In this document: one piece after another, positions 1 through 7,813 of the stretch
Layout: the number at the start of each line of letters is the position of its first letter
Numbering within the stretch: position 1 is the stretch's first letter
Origin: an uncultured Ruthenibacterium sp.
GTDB taxonomy: Bacteria > Bacillota > Clostridia > Oscillospirales > Ruminococcaceae
Direction of reading: 5' to 3'
Assembly: GCA_944386555.1 (NCBI GenBank)
Contig: CALXBN010000016.1
Location: 1-64,000, forward strand
Length of the DNA: 64,000 bases
The notes under the pieces: model-generated
What the model was told of the DNA's origin: nothing
Database searches by the model: none
The model's input: only the letters and a program-made list of their open reading frames with translations
Program-made: the position numbers and the translations under genes

Positions 1-51
1 TCCTGTTCCAATGCCTGTATATGTGTGTATTTCCTTCGTGACATACGAACA

Positions 52-89
52 CCCCCTGTATAGGTTTATTGTCCTACACAGGGGGCGTT
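52..89 (+). terminator. Rho-independent terminator, probably of a gene left of the window
   Basis: A 13-bp stem with one mismatch (52-64 with 73-85) has an 8-base loop and is followed by CGTTTTG on the plus strand. It lies past the 3' end of the minus-strand response regulator, so it may also end that transcript, but its T-rich side is on the plus strand. Confidence 0.5.
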
Positions 90-149
90 TTGTCTATTGT
101 CCGTTTTTACTGGTTCGGTTCATTTTCGGGCGCTGCATCGGGGGCTTTT

Positions 150-1697
150 TCAGCGGTTTTCCCGGCGGAACTGATTGGGCGTCAGGCCGGTGGCGTCACG
201 GAAAACTTTGATAAAGTAGCTGGCGGATTCATACCCGACCTCTTCCGCGATCAGATGCACGCTTTTCCCGGTGGTGGAGAGCAGGTATTTGGCCCGGCTG
301 ACGCGCACGTCCGTGACATAGCTGCTCACGCTTTTCCCGGTGAATTCCTTGAAGATATTGCAGAAATAATTGGGGCTGTAGCCCGCGATTTCGCTGATCT
401 TGCTCAAAGTGAGGTCGTGCATGTAATTTTCGCAGATGAAGGTGATGGCGCGTTTCAAGTTCGCTTCGTTGGCGGAGTGCTGGATAAGCGGGCGGCACAG
501 CCCGATCAGCCCGGTGATCCAGTGGAGCAGATCATCCAGGTACAGGAAATCATTGACCTGCGCCAGCGGGTTGACGTTCAGCAGCTGCGGGTCATCGGCG
601 GTGGGGCAGCACAGCAGCGTGTGGCGGATCAACGCTTCGGCCGCACCGTAGAACAGACGGCGCAGCTGGTCGATATCAGCGGGGCCAAAGCTGTCGCGGC
701 GCGCGCACAGCCCGGTCAAATAGCTCTGCAGATGGCTCAGCTCTCCGTTGCGGACCAGCTCGTCGATTACCCGGCGCTCTTCTCGCAGTTCCCGATGGGG
801 CACGGTGGGGCGGTACAGGCACAGTGAGCCGGCGCCGGTATAAAAGCGAAGATGGACAGCTTCACACGCCTGCGACAGAGCGGTCACCAATTCCCGGGCG
901 CTGCAGGCAGCCAGGCTGATGCCGGCGGAAAAAGTGCATTGGTCGACGGACAGGGGCATGCGGGACAGAAGCTGTGCCAGCGCCTGCTGGGGCGGGCTGT
1001 CCTGTGAAGGGACTAGGACCAGCGCAATGGCGGCTGTATCCGACAGCGCGGCGACCCGGGCGGGCAGGGCCAGCTGGCGGAAAAAGTTCTGCAGGGAACA
1101 GGGCCAGGCATAGCCGCCCAGGCCTGCAACCGGCAGCCGCTGCGATGCAACGGGGCGGTCCAGGCTGCAGGCGACGCACACGGCGGCACTGCTTTGCCGG
1201 GCCAGGGCCTGGTCAAACCGTGCGCACAGCGCATCGTCACAGCTGCCGTTCCACAGCAGCTGCAGCTCTTCCGGCGTGCAGCCCAAAAACAGAGGCTCCC
1301 CGGCGCGGCCGTCCGGCAGGGTGTGCAGGCGCTGGGCAATGCGCCGCACCACGGCCAGCAGCTCCTCTTCGCTGACTTCGCCTTTCAGCATATACTCGGC
1401 GGCCCCGAAGGACATCCCCTTTTGCGCCAGGGAAAAATCCGCATAATTGGATAAAATGATCACCTGTGCACGCAGGTCAAATTCGCGCAGGGCCTGGATG
1501 AAGGCCATGCCGTCCATATCGGGCATGATCATATCGGTAATGATGATGTCAACGGGCTGGCTGCGGCAGATCTGAAACGCTTCCCGGCCGTTGGCGACGG
1601 CCCCCACCACCTGGAATTCGGCGGAAAAGGGCTGAAAAATCAGCTGCAGCCATTTGCGGACGATCACTTCGTCGTCTACGATCAAAATGCGTGCCAT
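150..1697 (-). CDS. YesN-type response regulator, receiver plus AraC-family DNA-binding domain
   Basis: Cytoplasmic response regulator of 515 residues. The N-terminal receiver starts MARILIVDDE and carries the acidic pair D8/D9 and the phospho-acceptor D55 in ITDMIMPDMDG. A long linker is followed by a C-terminal AraC/XylS double helix-turn-helix (about residues 415-515) ending in GLTPNQFRRENR. The open frame runs further upstream, but the start at 1697 has a GGAGGAG site 7 bases before it and the upstream part reads antisense-like inside the kinase gene. It begins 2 bases after the kinase stop, so the two are translated as a pair. This YesM/YesN family usually senses extracellular carbohydrates or peptides and controls ABC importers; no such target is next to it here, so the signal is unknown. 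Confidence 0.93.
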   Translation of the reverse strand: MARILIVDDEVIVRKWLQLIFQPFSAEFQVVGAVANGREAFQICRSQPVDIIITDMIMPDMDGMAFIQALREFDLRAQVIILSNYADFSLAQKGMSFGAAEYMLKGEVSEEELLAVVRRIAQRLHTLPDGRAGEPLFLGCTPEELQLLWNGSCDDALCARFDQALARQSSAAVCVACSLDRPVASQRLPVAGLGGYAWPCSLQNFFRQLALPARVAALSDTAAIALVLVPSQDSPPQQALAQLLSRMPLSVDQCTFSAGISLAACSARELVTALSQACEAVHLRFYTGAGSLCLYRPTVPHRELREERRVIDELVRNGELSHLQSYLTGLCARRDSFGPADIDQLRRLFYGAAEALIRHTLLCCPTADDPQLLNVNPLAQVNDFLYLDDLLHWITGLIGLCRPLIQHSANEANLKRAITFICENYMHDLTLSKISEIAGYSPNYFCNIFKEFTGKSVSSYVTDVRVSRAKYLLSTTGKSVHLIAEEVGYESASYFIKVFRDATGLTPNQFRRENR

Positions 1698-1699
1698 GG

Positions 1700-3463
1700 T
1701 CAAGGCTCCTCCTGTATGGGTATGGAAAAAGAAACGCTGGCGCCTTTGCCCGGCAGGCTGTCGATCTGCAGCCCGCCCTGCGGGCCGAATTGCAGTTTCA
1801 GGCGGGCGTCCACATTGGAAAGGCCGATGCTGGCCGCTCCCCGGGCAGTGTTCTGGCCGATGTGCTGTAGGCTGAAATCGGGCGGAAAACCGCAGCCGTC
1901 GTCCTGCACGCAGACGTGGAGCAGCGCTCCGCGGCGCTGGATGGAGATTTGGATATGCCCGGGCAGCTGGCCGCCGTTCAGGCCGTGGAACAAACTGTTT
2001 TCCACCAGCGGCTGTATCAGCAGCCGCGGGATGAGGCAATTGCGCGCGGACGGGTCGATCTGATACGACACCTGGAAATTGTCATAGCGATATTGCTGAA
2101 TCAGCAGATAATTGCGCAGATATTCCAGCTCTTCCGCCACCGTAAGCCGCACGCGGGCGGGGTCCAGGTTGATTTTGAGCAGCTTGATCAGGGAGATCAG
2201 CACCTGGCTGGCATTTTGATTCTGCTTCATATCGATCAGGTAGCGGACGACCGTGAGCGTGTTGTACAGAAAATGCGGGTTGATCTGCATGCGGAGGGCC
2301 TGCAGTTCAGCGTTTTTCTTGGCCTGCTGCTCCTGCAGAAGGTGGCTGAACAGGCGCCGGGTCTCCCCTAGCATCATCAGGTAGCCGCGGTTCAAATAGC
2401 CGATCTCGTCGTCCCGCTCCCCGTCCAGGCAGGGCAGGTCATCCTGCAGAGGGTTGGCGGTGCGCATGGCGGAAACCAGCGAAAAAATGGGCGCGGAGAG
2501 CCGGTTGTACAAATAGAATGCAAAGGCACCGGCCAGCCCGCAGGCCAGGGCGAAAAACAGCAGGGAAGGGCCGATCATCTGCCGCAGGAATTCGGGGAAA
2601 GTGGGCGTGCTGGTGACCTGCACCACATACCAGCCGGTCTGAGAGTCGTGCTGGAAAACGGTCAGCTGGTGAGCAGACAAAGAATGGTAGTATCCCTGTT
2701 CCTGGCCATCCGTTCGGGTGATGTCCAGAACGGTATCCCCTTCTTTGTACCAGCTGTCCAGCGGATCCTGAACCAGGACGATCTGTCCGGCCGGGTCGGC
2801 CAGATAAATGCGCGTCGTCTGCGAAACATAAGGGCTGAGGGCATCGGCAACGGCCCGCTTGCGGACCGTGATCACACAGGTTCCCAACGTGGTGTTGGAG
2901 GTTGCGTTTTTGATCAGCCGCACGGCCAGCAGAAGATGGTCCACGCTGGGATCCACCGAGCGGCCGTCCAGCCATGTGATGCGGCCGTCCGTCTGCATGG
3001 CGTTTTGAAACCAGGGCGTCCTGCGTACCTGCAGGCCCGAAAGATAGTTCTGCGCCTGTACGGCAGAGCCGAAATAGATGTAATGGTTGTCGTAAAGGTC
3101 GAACAGATTCAGCTGCCCGACGACCTGATCGGTCAAAAGCGTTTCCTGCCCGCGGCAGTAGTTCAGGAAATCAGCCTGATTGCGGCTGGCCTGCAGGGGC
3201 GTTGTCAGGATCTGCTGGATATCACGGTCCAAATACATCTGGTCGGTGATCGCTGTTATTTCAGACAGCCGGGCCTGCAGGTTGGCGCGCACATAGTTGG
3301 CGTTCTGCAGGCTGTAATCCGCCAGGGTGCGGGTATAATAACTGAAGTAGACAAAGAAAGTGCCCACGGAGACCAGAATCATCAGCAGGAATGTGCCTGC
3401 CAGAGAGATCAAAGCAAACCGCTTGTAAAAGCTTTTGCCCTTTCGTACAGTGGATGAGGCCAT
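1700..3463 (-). CDS. YesM/LytS-family membrane sensor histidine kinase
   Basis: Membrane sensor of 587 residues that should phosphorylate the adjacent AraC-type regulator. An N-terminal membrane segment (about residues 15-42) is followed by an extracellular sensor region of about 245 residues, a second membrane segment near 297-318, a HAMP-like linker, the His_kinase motif around H397 (INPHFLYNTL) and a C-terminal HATPase with DDGCGF. An ATG 15 codons upstream (3508) is in frame, but it overlaps the -10 box of a perfect promoter and has no ribosome site, so the start at 3463 (GGGGGT upstream) is chosen. The class is family knowledge; the ligand is not predictable. Confidence 0.9.
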   Translation of the reverse strand: MASSTVRKGKSFYKRFALISLAGTFLLMILVSVGTFFVYFSYYTRTLADYSLQNANYVRANLQARLSEITAITDQMYLDRDIQQILTTPLQASRNQADFLNYCRGQETLLTDQVVGQLNLFDLYDNHYIYFGSAVQAQNYLSGLQVRRTPWFQNAMQTDGRITWLDGRSVDPSVDHLLLAVRLIKNATSNTTLGTCVITVRKRAVADALSPYVSQTTRIYLADPAGQIVLVQDPLDSWYKEGDTVLDITRTDGQEQGYYHSLSAHQLTVFQHDSQTGWYVVQVTSTPTFPEFLRQMIGPSLLFFALACGLAGAFAFYLYNRLSAPIFSLVSAMRTANPLQDDLPCLDGERDDEIGYLNRGYLMMLGETRRLFSHLLQEQQAKKNAELQALRMQINPHFLYNTLTVVRYLIDMKQNQNASQVLISLIKLLKINLDPARVRLTVAEELEYLRNYLLIQQYRYDNFQVSYQIDPSARNCLIPRLLIQPLVENSLFHGLNGGQLPGHIQISIQRRGALLHVCVQDDGCGFPPDFSLQHIGQNTARGAASIGLSNVDARLKLQFGPQGGLQIDSLPGKGASVSFSIPIQEEP

Positions 3464-3506
3464 TGCGCGCACCCCCAGATGTCCGCCGGAAACGAGCTTT
3501 TTATCC

Positions 3507-3535
3507 ATTATAATATAATAATATTCTCATTGCAA
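3507..3535 (-). promoter_or_regulatory. Sigma-A promoter of the two-component operon
   Basis: TTGCAA (3530-3535), a 17-base spacer and TATAAT (3507-3512) read on the minus strand. Transcription should begin near 3500, leaving a leader of about 35 bases before the kinase start at 3463. Confidence 0.8.
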
Positions 3536-3665
3536 AGACATTTTGTAGAAATTGCCGCCTTTTTGAAAGAGGGCCAAGGACACAGAAGCTGCGGAAGGAG
3601 GGACGGACGGGGAAACCGTCCTCAGGGCTGCGGCCCGCAGGTGCGGGCAAAACCGGCGCGCAGGC

Positions 3666-3704
3666 AAAAACAGGGGCGGCGCAGCCTGTGCTGCGCCGCC
3701 CCTG
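3666..3704 (-). terminator. Rho-independent terminator of the tandem SGNH gene
   Basis: Perfect 14-bp stem (3671-3684 with 3691-3704) and 6-base loop; on the minus strand it is followed by TTTTTG. It lies about 120 bases past the SGNH gene stop. Confidence 0.85.
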
Positions 3705-3822
3705 TTCAAGCTGTCGATGGATGAGCCCGGCGCCGGGCCTGAAAGGCGGCGGGAAAACCCGCTGCCGCCGGCCCTGGCGCCGACCCATGGGGGAGCTGCG
3801 GGTCAGCCGCAGATGCCGGAAA

Positions 3823-5622
3823 TCAAGCCAGGATCTCGTACAATTCGGCCTCGATGTACGGCCCCCACCATTGCAGATAGCCTTTCCGCGTGGGATGGAT
3901 GGCGTCGCTCATGTAGCTGCGCCACAGGTCGCCGCCGGTCTCCACGCCTTCATACATGACATCATTGTGCCACAGATCCAGGAAGTAGAACTGATCGCCC
4001 CACTTCTCCTCCAGCTGGTGGCATTTGTCGATCATATCCAGGTACAGATCGGCGCTCTGCCCGCCGGAATAAGTCATCTCATCCTGGAACTGGGTGCCGC
4101 CGATGACGAATACGGGCACATCCCAGGTGTCGCGGGCGTAGCTGATGATGGCTTCCAGCGAACCGATGGTGGTGCTTTCATCGTAGGTGCCCTGGTCAAA
4201 GCTGTCGGAGACCTCGCCGATTTCGCACTGGCCTTTGGAGTCGTTGGTGGAAAGCTGAACCACCACCAGGTCCAGGTCGGGAGTGTTCTCGGCATTGTAG
4301 TTATTGCGCAGGCGGTTGATGTAGCTGCTGTCGGCGCTGATGTCGCCGCCGGCGCCGCCGCCCACTTCACCGTCCACCGTGGCCAGGAATGTGCCGCCCT
4401 GTACCTCGATGACGGACTGGGTGCCGTCGATGGCGTCGATCCACTCGGCCGGCGAGGTGTTGCCGGCGCCGAAGCCCTGGAATACCGAGGAGCCCAGCCA
4501 CAGCAGCTTTTTGCCCTGGATGGGGCTGTCGGGGTTGGCGGCCTGGTTTTCAGGGTTGTACTGTTCGCTGTTGCCTTCGTTCTGCAGGCCCTTTACACTG
4601 ATCAGCTGCTGCACGGTGCTGCCGCCCACAACCACCAGGATGGCCAGCACGGCCACGACGATCCAGCTGACAACCTTTCGCACGGTGCGGCTGCTCTTCT
4701 GCTTGGCCACGTCTGCGTCGGTGACGGCGGGGCTGACGGCCTGGCGGGCGGGTACGCCCTTGCCGGCCAGCACGCCGGCCAAAGCGGCCTCAAAGACAGG
4801 CGTCCAGACCCGGTAGCCTTTCTTGGTGGGATGGATCTGGTCGTTCATGCAGGAATGCTTTTTGTTCTCCTTCTCGTTCACGGCCTTGTCATGCCACAAG
4901 TCGATCACCTGCACGTCCCACTTGGCGGCAATTTTGGGCATCACGTCCACCATGGCCTTGTAAGCGGGGGAGGCGTACTGCGGGTTGGTGTAGAACACCA
5001 CCGGGCAGTTCCAGGTCTGCTTGGCATATGCGATGATATACTCGATGGCGCCGCACACGGTTTTGGTGTCGAAACCGCTCAGATCTTTGCCTTCGGATAC
5101 GGAACCCAGAGGCACTTTTTTGGTGGCGTCGTTGGTGCTCAGCTGGCACACGAATACATCGCAGGGGGTATTTTTGTCCAGGGCTTTCAGGCGGGCAACA
5201 TAGCTTTTGCCGCCGTTGTCGGCCAGGGTGGTGCCGCTGACGGCTTCTTTCACGCACACCGCCCCGGTGCGCGCGGCGATCATGTCCGCAAAGCTCTTGC
5301 CGTAGGCGGCAAAGCCCTTGGTGACAGACGAGCCCAGGAAGATGAAATGCTTACCCTTCAGAGGGCTGTTCGGCACTTTGTCCATCTTGTCGGGGTTGTA
5401 TTTGGACAAGTTGCCCGAATTCAGCCAACCAAACAGACGGACCAGGAAAAGCAGTACAATGACGGCGATGACGATGACCGCCACGGTGGGGCCGTACATC
5501 ATCACGCCGCTGGTGCAGTATTCTTTGCACACCTGTTTGGATACGTTCATGGCCGAGGCAACAGCCGCGAAGATGGGATCCAGAACAGGCGAATAGAAAA
5601 TGGCACGCCAAAATTCCAGCAT
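3823..5622 (-). CDS. Membrane protein with two tandem SGNH/GDSL hydrolase domains
   Basis: 599 residues. Membrane segments near residues 45-65 and 317-337 each precede an SGNH hydrolase domain. Domain 1 shows GSS 97-99 (block I serine), N164 in QLSTNDA (block III) and D261-x-x-H264 in DQIHP (block V). Domain 2 repeats this with GSS 377-379, N460 and D573/H576 in DAIHP. Both domains contain W-x-x-P-V-V/F and DLWH, so this is an internal duplication of one gene; both catalytic sets are intact. SGNH proteins are esterases or O-acyltransferases, often acting on sugars or lipids at the cell surface. It has its own promoter and terminator and a GGAGG site before the ATG. A single-domain relative lies 1.3 kb away on the other strand. 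The substrate is unknown. Confidence 0.85.
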   Translation of the reverse strand: MLEFWRAIFYSPVLDPIFAAVASAMNVSKQVCKEYCTSGVMMYGPTVAVIVIAVIVLLFLVRLFGWLNSGNLSKYNPDKMDKVPNSPLKGKHFIFLGSSVTKGFAAYGKSFADMIAARTGAVCVKEAVSGTTLADNGGKSYVARLKALDKNTPCDVFVCQLSTNDATKKVPLGSVSEGKDLSGFDTKTVCGAIEYIIAYAKQTWNCPVVFYTNPQYASPAYKAMVDVMPKIAAKWDVQVIDLWHDKAVNEKENKKHSCMNDQIHPTKKGYRVWTPVFEAALAGVLAGKGVPARQAVSPAVTDADVAKQKSSRTVRKVVSWIVVAVLAILVVVGGSTVQQLISVKGLQNEGNSEQYNPENQAANPDSPIQGKKLLWLGSSVFQGFGAGNTSPAEWIDAIDGTQSVIEVQGGTFLATVDGEVGGGAGGDISADSSYINRLRNNYNAENTPDLDLVVVQLSTNDSKGQCEIGEVSDSFDQGTYDESTTIGSLEAIISYARDTWDVPVFVIGGTQFQDEMTYSGGQSADLYLDMIDKCHQLEEKWGDQFYFLDLWHNDVMYEGVETGGDLWRSYMSDAIHPTRKGYLQWWGPYIEAELYEILA

Positions 5623-5831
5623 AAATGTTCCTCCTTCTTAAAAAATCGGACAGGGGCGGCGCGGCGCCTTGCCGCGCCCGCATAAGTGCCGCTGCCGGAG
5701 CGCGCCCCATGGCAACAGAGGCGGTACGCCGGGCGGCAGGGCCTGCACAGGCGGCACAGCGGCCCATGCAGGCGGCGCGCCGGGCCGCGGGCAAAGCGGA
5801 ACGGCGCACCGGTGTCGGCCGGCCAAGCCGA

Positions 5832-5845
5832 CATTGATATCAATG
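5832..5845. promoter_or_regulatory. Palindromic operator candidate CATTGATATCAATG
   Basis: Perfect 14-bp palindrome just downstream of the -10 box of the SGNH promoter, where bound protein would block transcription start. The TetR repressor encoded next door is the obvious candidate, by position only. Confidence 0.5.
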
Positions 5846-5853
5846 CTGTTATT

Positions 5854-5882
5854 AGTTTATTATAGTTAGGTTGGATTGTCAA
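5854..5882 (-). promoter_or_regulatory. Promoter of the tandem SGNH gene
   Basis: TTGACA (5877-5882), 17-base spacer and TAAACT (5854-5859) on the minus strand. A consensus -35 box with a weaker -10 box. Confidence 0.65.
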
Positions 5883-6030
5883 TTAAGATTCGTCCATTTC
5901 GTATAAGTGCGCAAAAAATGGTGTGAATATTTGTGCACTTTGCGCAAAAACAACGGCAAAAGCGGGAAAGACACCCCGCCGCCGTGCCGGCCCGGCAGCG
6001 GGCAATGGGTGCGGGCTGCGCACCCTGGAC

Positions 6031-6070
6031 ACAAAAATAGCCCCCACACCGGCATATTCGGTGCGGGGGC
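6031..6070 (-). terminator. Rho-independent terminator of the tetR gene
   Basis: 12-bp stem with one G-U pair (6040-6051 with 6059-6070) and a 7-base loop; on the minus strand it runs into TATTTTTGTG. It begins 13 bases after the tetR stop. Confidence 0.85.
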
Positions 6071-6082
6071 TTTGCGAAGCGT

Positions 6083-6643
6083 TCAGTCCGTGGGAGGGAA
6101 GGCGCGGTCCACAGCGGCGGCCAAAAGCTGCTCCACCGCGTCACTGGGGGCAATGGCAGACTGCAGTACAGCGCTTTCCAAAAGGAACACCAGTTCATCA
6201 GCCATGCGGCGGGCAGCATCTTCCGCGCAGCCGCGGCGCTGCAGGCGTGCGGCCAGGGATTGGGCCAGCTCCAGGCGATGCGCCAGCACCAATTCACGGA
6301 TCTCCGTCATGGAAAGGCTCAGCGCATACAGCTGCAGCAGAAAGCGGCTGCGGCTGGCGTCGGCCAGCAGCTGATGCAGATGGGCGCGGCGTTCGGTGCC
6401 CTGGCGGATGCGCAGCACGTCCTCCAGCACATTGGCCACTTCCAGCAGGGCGTTGTCCGCCATCATGTGCAGGATTTCGTCCTTGTTGGTAAAGTAATGG
6501 TGTACCAGGCCGGTGGCGACGCCGGCCTCCTGGGCAATGTCCTTCACCGTGGTGGTTTGATATGATCCGCTGCGGATCATACAAGTCTGCAGCGCACGGC
6601 CGATCTCGATACGGCGCTGCTCCGACATGGACGGCCTGCCCAT
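6083..6643 (-). CDS. TetR-family transcriptional regulator
   Basis: 186 residues. The N-terminal third has the TetR helix-turn-helix (TTTVKDIAQEAGVATGLVHHY-F, about residues 28-50) followed by the usual NKDEILHMM helix; the C-terminal part is the all-helical ligand/dimer domain and is not assignable to a ligand. The ATG at 6643 is preferred over one 14 codons upstream because GGGAG lies 8 bases before it. It stands alone, with its own promoter and terminator, between the two SGNH genes that face away from each other, which suggests it controls one or both and senses an acyl compound or its product (inference). Confidence 0.85.
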   Translation of the reverse strand: MGRPSMSEQRRIEIGRALQTCMIRSGSYQTTTVKDIAQEAGVATGLVHHYFTNKDEILHMMADNALLEVANVLEDVLRIRQGTERRAHLHQLLADASRSRFLLQLYALSLSMTEIRELVLAHRLELAQSLAARLQRRGCAEDAARRMADELVFLLESAVLQSAIAPSDAVEQLLAAAVDRAFPPTD

Positions 6644-6726
6644 GCTAACACGCTCCCTTCCGGCGCGCGGCGGCGCGCCCTGCATTCCGGCACTGTCAGC
6701 AGGGCCGGAAATTCGTTTTGATTTTT

Positions 6727-6755
6727 ATTGTATCATATTTATTTTATATTGAAAA
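6727..6755 (-). promoter_or_regulatory. Promoter of the tetR gene
   Basis: TTTTCA (6750-6755), 17-base spacer and TACAAT (6727-6732) on the minus strand, in an AT-rich island. Confidence 0.55.
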
Positions 6756-6763
6756 GACTTTTC
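6751..6763. promoter_or_regulatory. Inverted repeat GAAAAG-A-CTTTTC over the tetR -35 box
   Basis: Perfect 6-1-6 inverted repeat overlapping the tetR -35 box; placement fits autorepression, but no relation to the palindrome at 5832-5845 is evident. Confidence 0.4.
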
Positions 6764-6903
6764 CGCTATTTTGTGCCCCGGACGGGCAGCCTTCCGGGAA
6801 ATGTCGGGCTATGTGCCCAAAACCGTGGCCTGGATTCCGTTCAAATTGCACAAAAATGCGCCCAGCCCGTTGACGTACAGAGCAAAACATGATTTACTGT
6901 AAC

Positions 6904-6932
6904 TTAGATAAATTGGTCAATCAAATTATAAC
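6904..6932 (+). promoter_or_regulatory. Promoter of the SGNH/acyl-ligase-reductase operon
   Basis: Weak -35 TTAGAT (6904-6909), 17-base spacer and TATAAC (6927-6932). The spacer contains the small palindrome ATTGGTCAAT, whose ATTG/CAAT arms resemble those of the palindrome before the tandem SGNH gene. Confidence 0.45.
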
Positions 6933-6970
6933 GGGCGCGGCCGGGCGGGCCGGGAAGGGAGGAGAATGCC

Positions 6971-7780
6971 GTGATATGGCTTTTGTGTCTGTTGGCCGGC
7001 GCGGCGGCGGTGGGGGCGGCGGTGTGGCTGCCGCTGCACCGGCCGTTTCTGCGGGGCAACCGCGCGCCGTACAGCCTGCGGCATGTCCGGCAGAACCCGG
7101 CCAGCCCGCTGCGGGGCAAGCGCATCTTTTTCCTGGGCTCTTCGGTGACTCAGGGCATGACCAGCCGCGGCCAGAGCTTTGTGGACGTGCTGGAGCGGGC
7201 GGACGGATGCCGGGTGATCAAGGCCGCCGTGCTGGCCTCCACCTTGGCGGACCGCGGCCCCCATTCTTATCTGAAACGTCTGCGCCGCCATCCGGCGGCT
7301 TCCCAGCCGATGGACTGCTTTGTATGCCAGCTGTCCACCAACGATGCCACCTTCCGCAGCCGCCTGGGAACGGTGAGCGATTCCTTCGACCCCGCCGCCT
7401 TCGACACCAGAACCGCCGCCGGGGGCATGGAGGCCATCATTGCTTATGCCCGTGAGACCTGGCACTGCCCGGTAGTGTTCCTCACAGGCACCCGGTATGA
7501 CAATCCGCGCTACCACAAGCTGGTGAACCTGTGCCTGGACATTGCGGAAAAGTGGCAGGCCGATGTGATTGACCTGTGGCACGACAGCACCATGAACGCC
7601 GTGGACCCGGCCGACTACCGGCTGTACATGGCTGACGGTGTGCACCCCACCCGGGCGGGCTATCTGCTGTGGTGGACGCCGGCCATCCGCCGGCGGCTGT
7701 GCCGCATCCTGGCGGGGCCCGCCGCCGGGGGGCTGCCGCATCTGCCAGGCGCCGGCGCGGCAGCCGATTCCCGTATGTAA
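6971..7780 (+). CDS. Membrane-anchored single-domain SGNH/GDSL hydrolase
   Basis: 269 residues from a GTG start with GGAGG 8 bases upstream. An N-terminal membrane segment (residues 1-22) is followed by one SGNH domain: G56-S57-S58-V-T (block I), QLSTNDA (block III Asn) and DGVHPTRAGY (block V Asp/His). It is clearly related to each half of the 599-residue protein at 3823-5622, with the same FLGSS, LSTND and DLWHD stretches. The acyl-ligase/reductase gene starts 33 bases after its stop, so the two are co-transcribed; this suggests the hydrolase acts on an ester or acyl group that the megaenzyme makes or uses (inference). Confidence 0.85.
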   Translation: MIWLLCLLAGAAAVGAAVWLPLHRPFLRGNRAPYSLRHVRQNPASPLRGKRIFFLGSSVTQGMTSRGQSFVDVLERADGCRVIKAAVLASTLADRGPHSYLKRLRRHPAASQPMDCFVCQLSTNDATFRSRLGTVSDSFDPAAFDTRTAAGGMEAIIAYARETWHCPVVFLTGTRYDNPRYHKLVNLCLDIAEKWQADVIDLWHDSTMNAVDPADYRLYMADGVHPTRAGYLLWWTPAIRRRLCRILAGPAAGGLPHLPGAGAAADSRM

Positions 7781-7813
7781 AGCCTGCTGAACACTGTGAA
7801 AGGAAGAGTGCAA

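Larger units (their letters stand above)
3464..3822. other. Intergenic region between the kinase operon and the tandem SGNH gene
   Basis: 359 bases without a supportable gene. It holds the kinase promoter (3507-3535) and the terminator of the SGNH gene (3666-3704). The rest is GC-rich with no convincing ORF or RNA gene. Confidence 0.6.
5623..6082. other. Long GC-rich leader of the SGNH gene and the tetR 3' region
   Basis: 460 bases without a supported gene. From right to left it holds the tetR terminator (6031-6070), the SGNH promoter (5854-5882), a palindrome (5832-5845), and about 220 bases of GC-rich leader that can fold into several stems (for example TGTCGGC with GCCGACA near 5817-5837). 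A GC-rich stem near 5655-5680 is followed by six Ts just before the ribosome site. Confidence 0.55.
6644..6970. other. Divergent promoter region between tetR and the single SGNH gene
   Basis: 327 bases with the tetR promoter and its overlapping inverted repeat on the left, and the promoter of the SGNH/acyl-ligase operon at 6904-6932 on the right. No gene is supported. Confidence 0.6.

Noticed and set aside
1698..2039. N-terminal extension of the response regulator
   Set aside because: It lies fully inside the kinase gene in another frame; the start at 1697 has a good ribosome site and a canonical receiver start.
3671..5662. The 12-base word CAGGGGCGGCGC at both ends of the tandem SGNH gene, as direct repeats of a mobile element
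   Set aside because: One copy is a terminator stem and the other part of a leader stem; no transposase or target duplication is seen.
3688..5685. Long plus-strand open frame across the tandem SGNH gene
   Set aside because: Mirror of the minus-strand coding frame; composition is typical of antisense translation.
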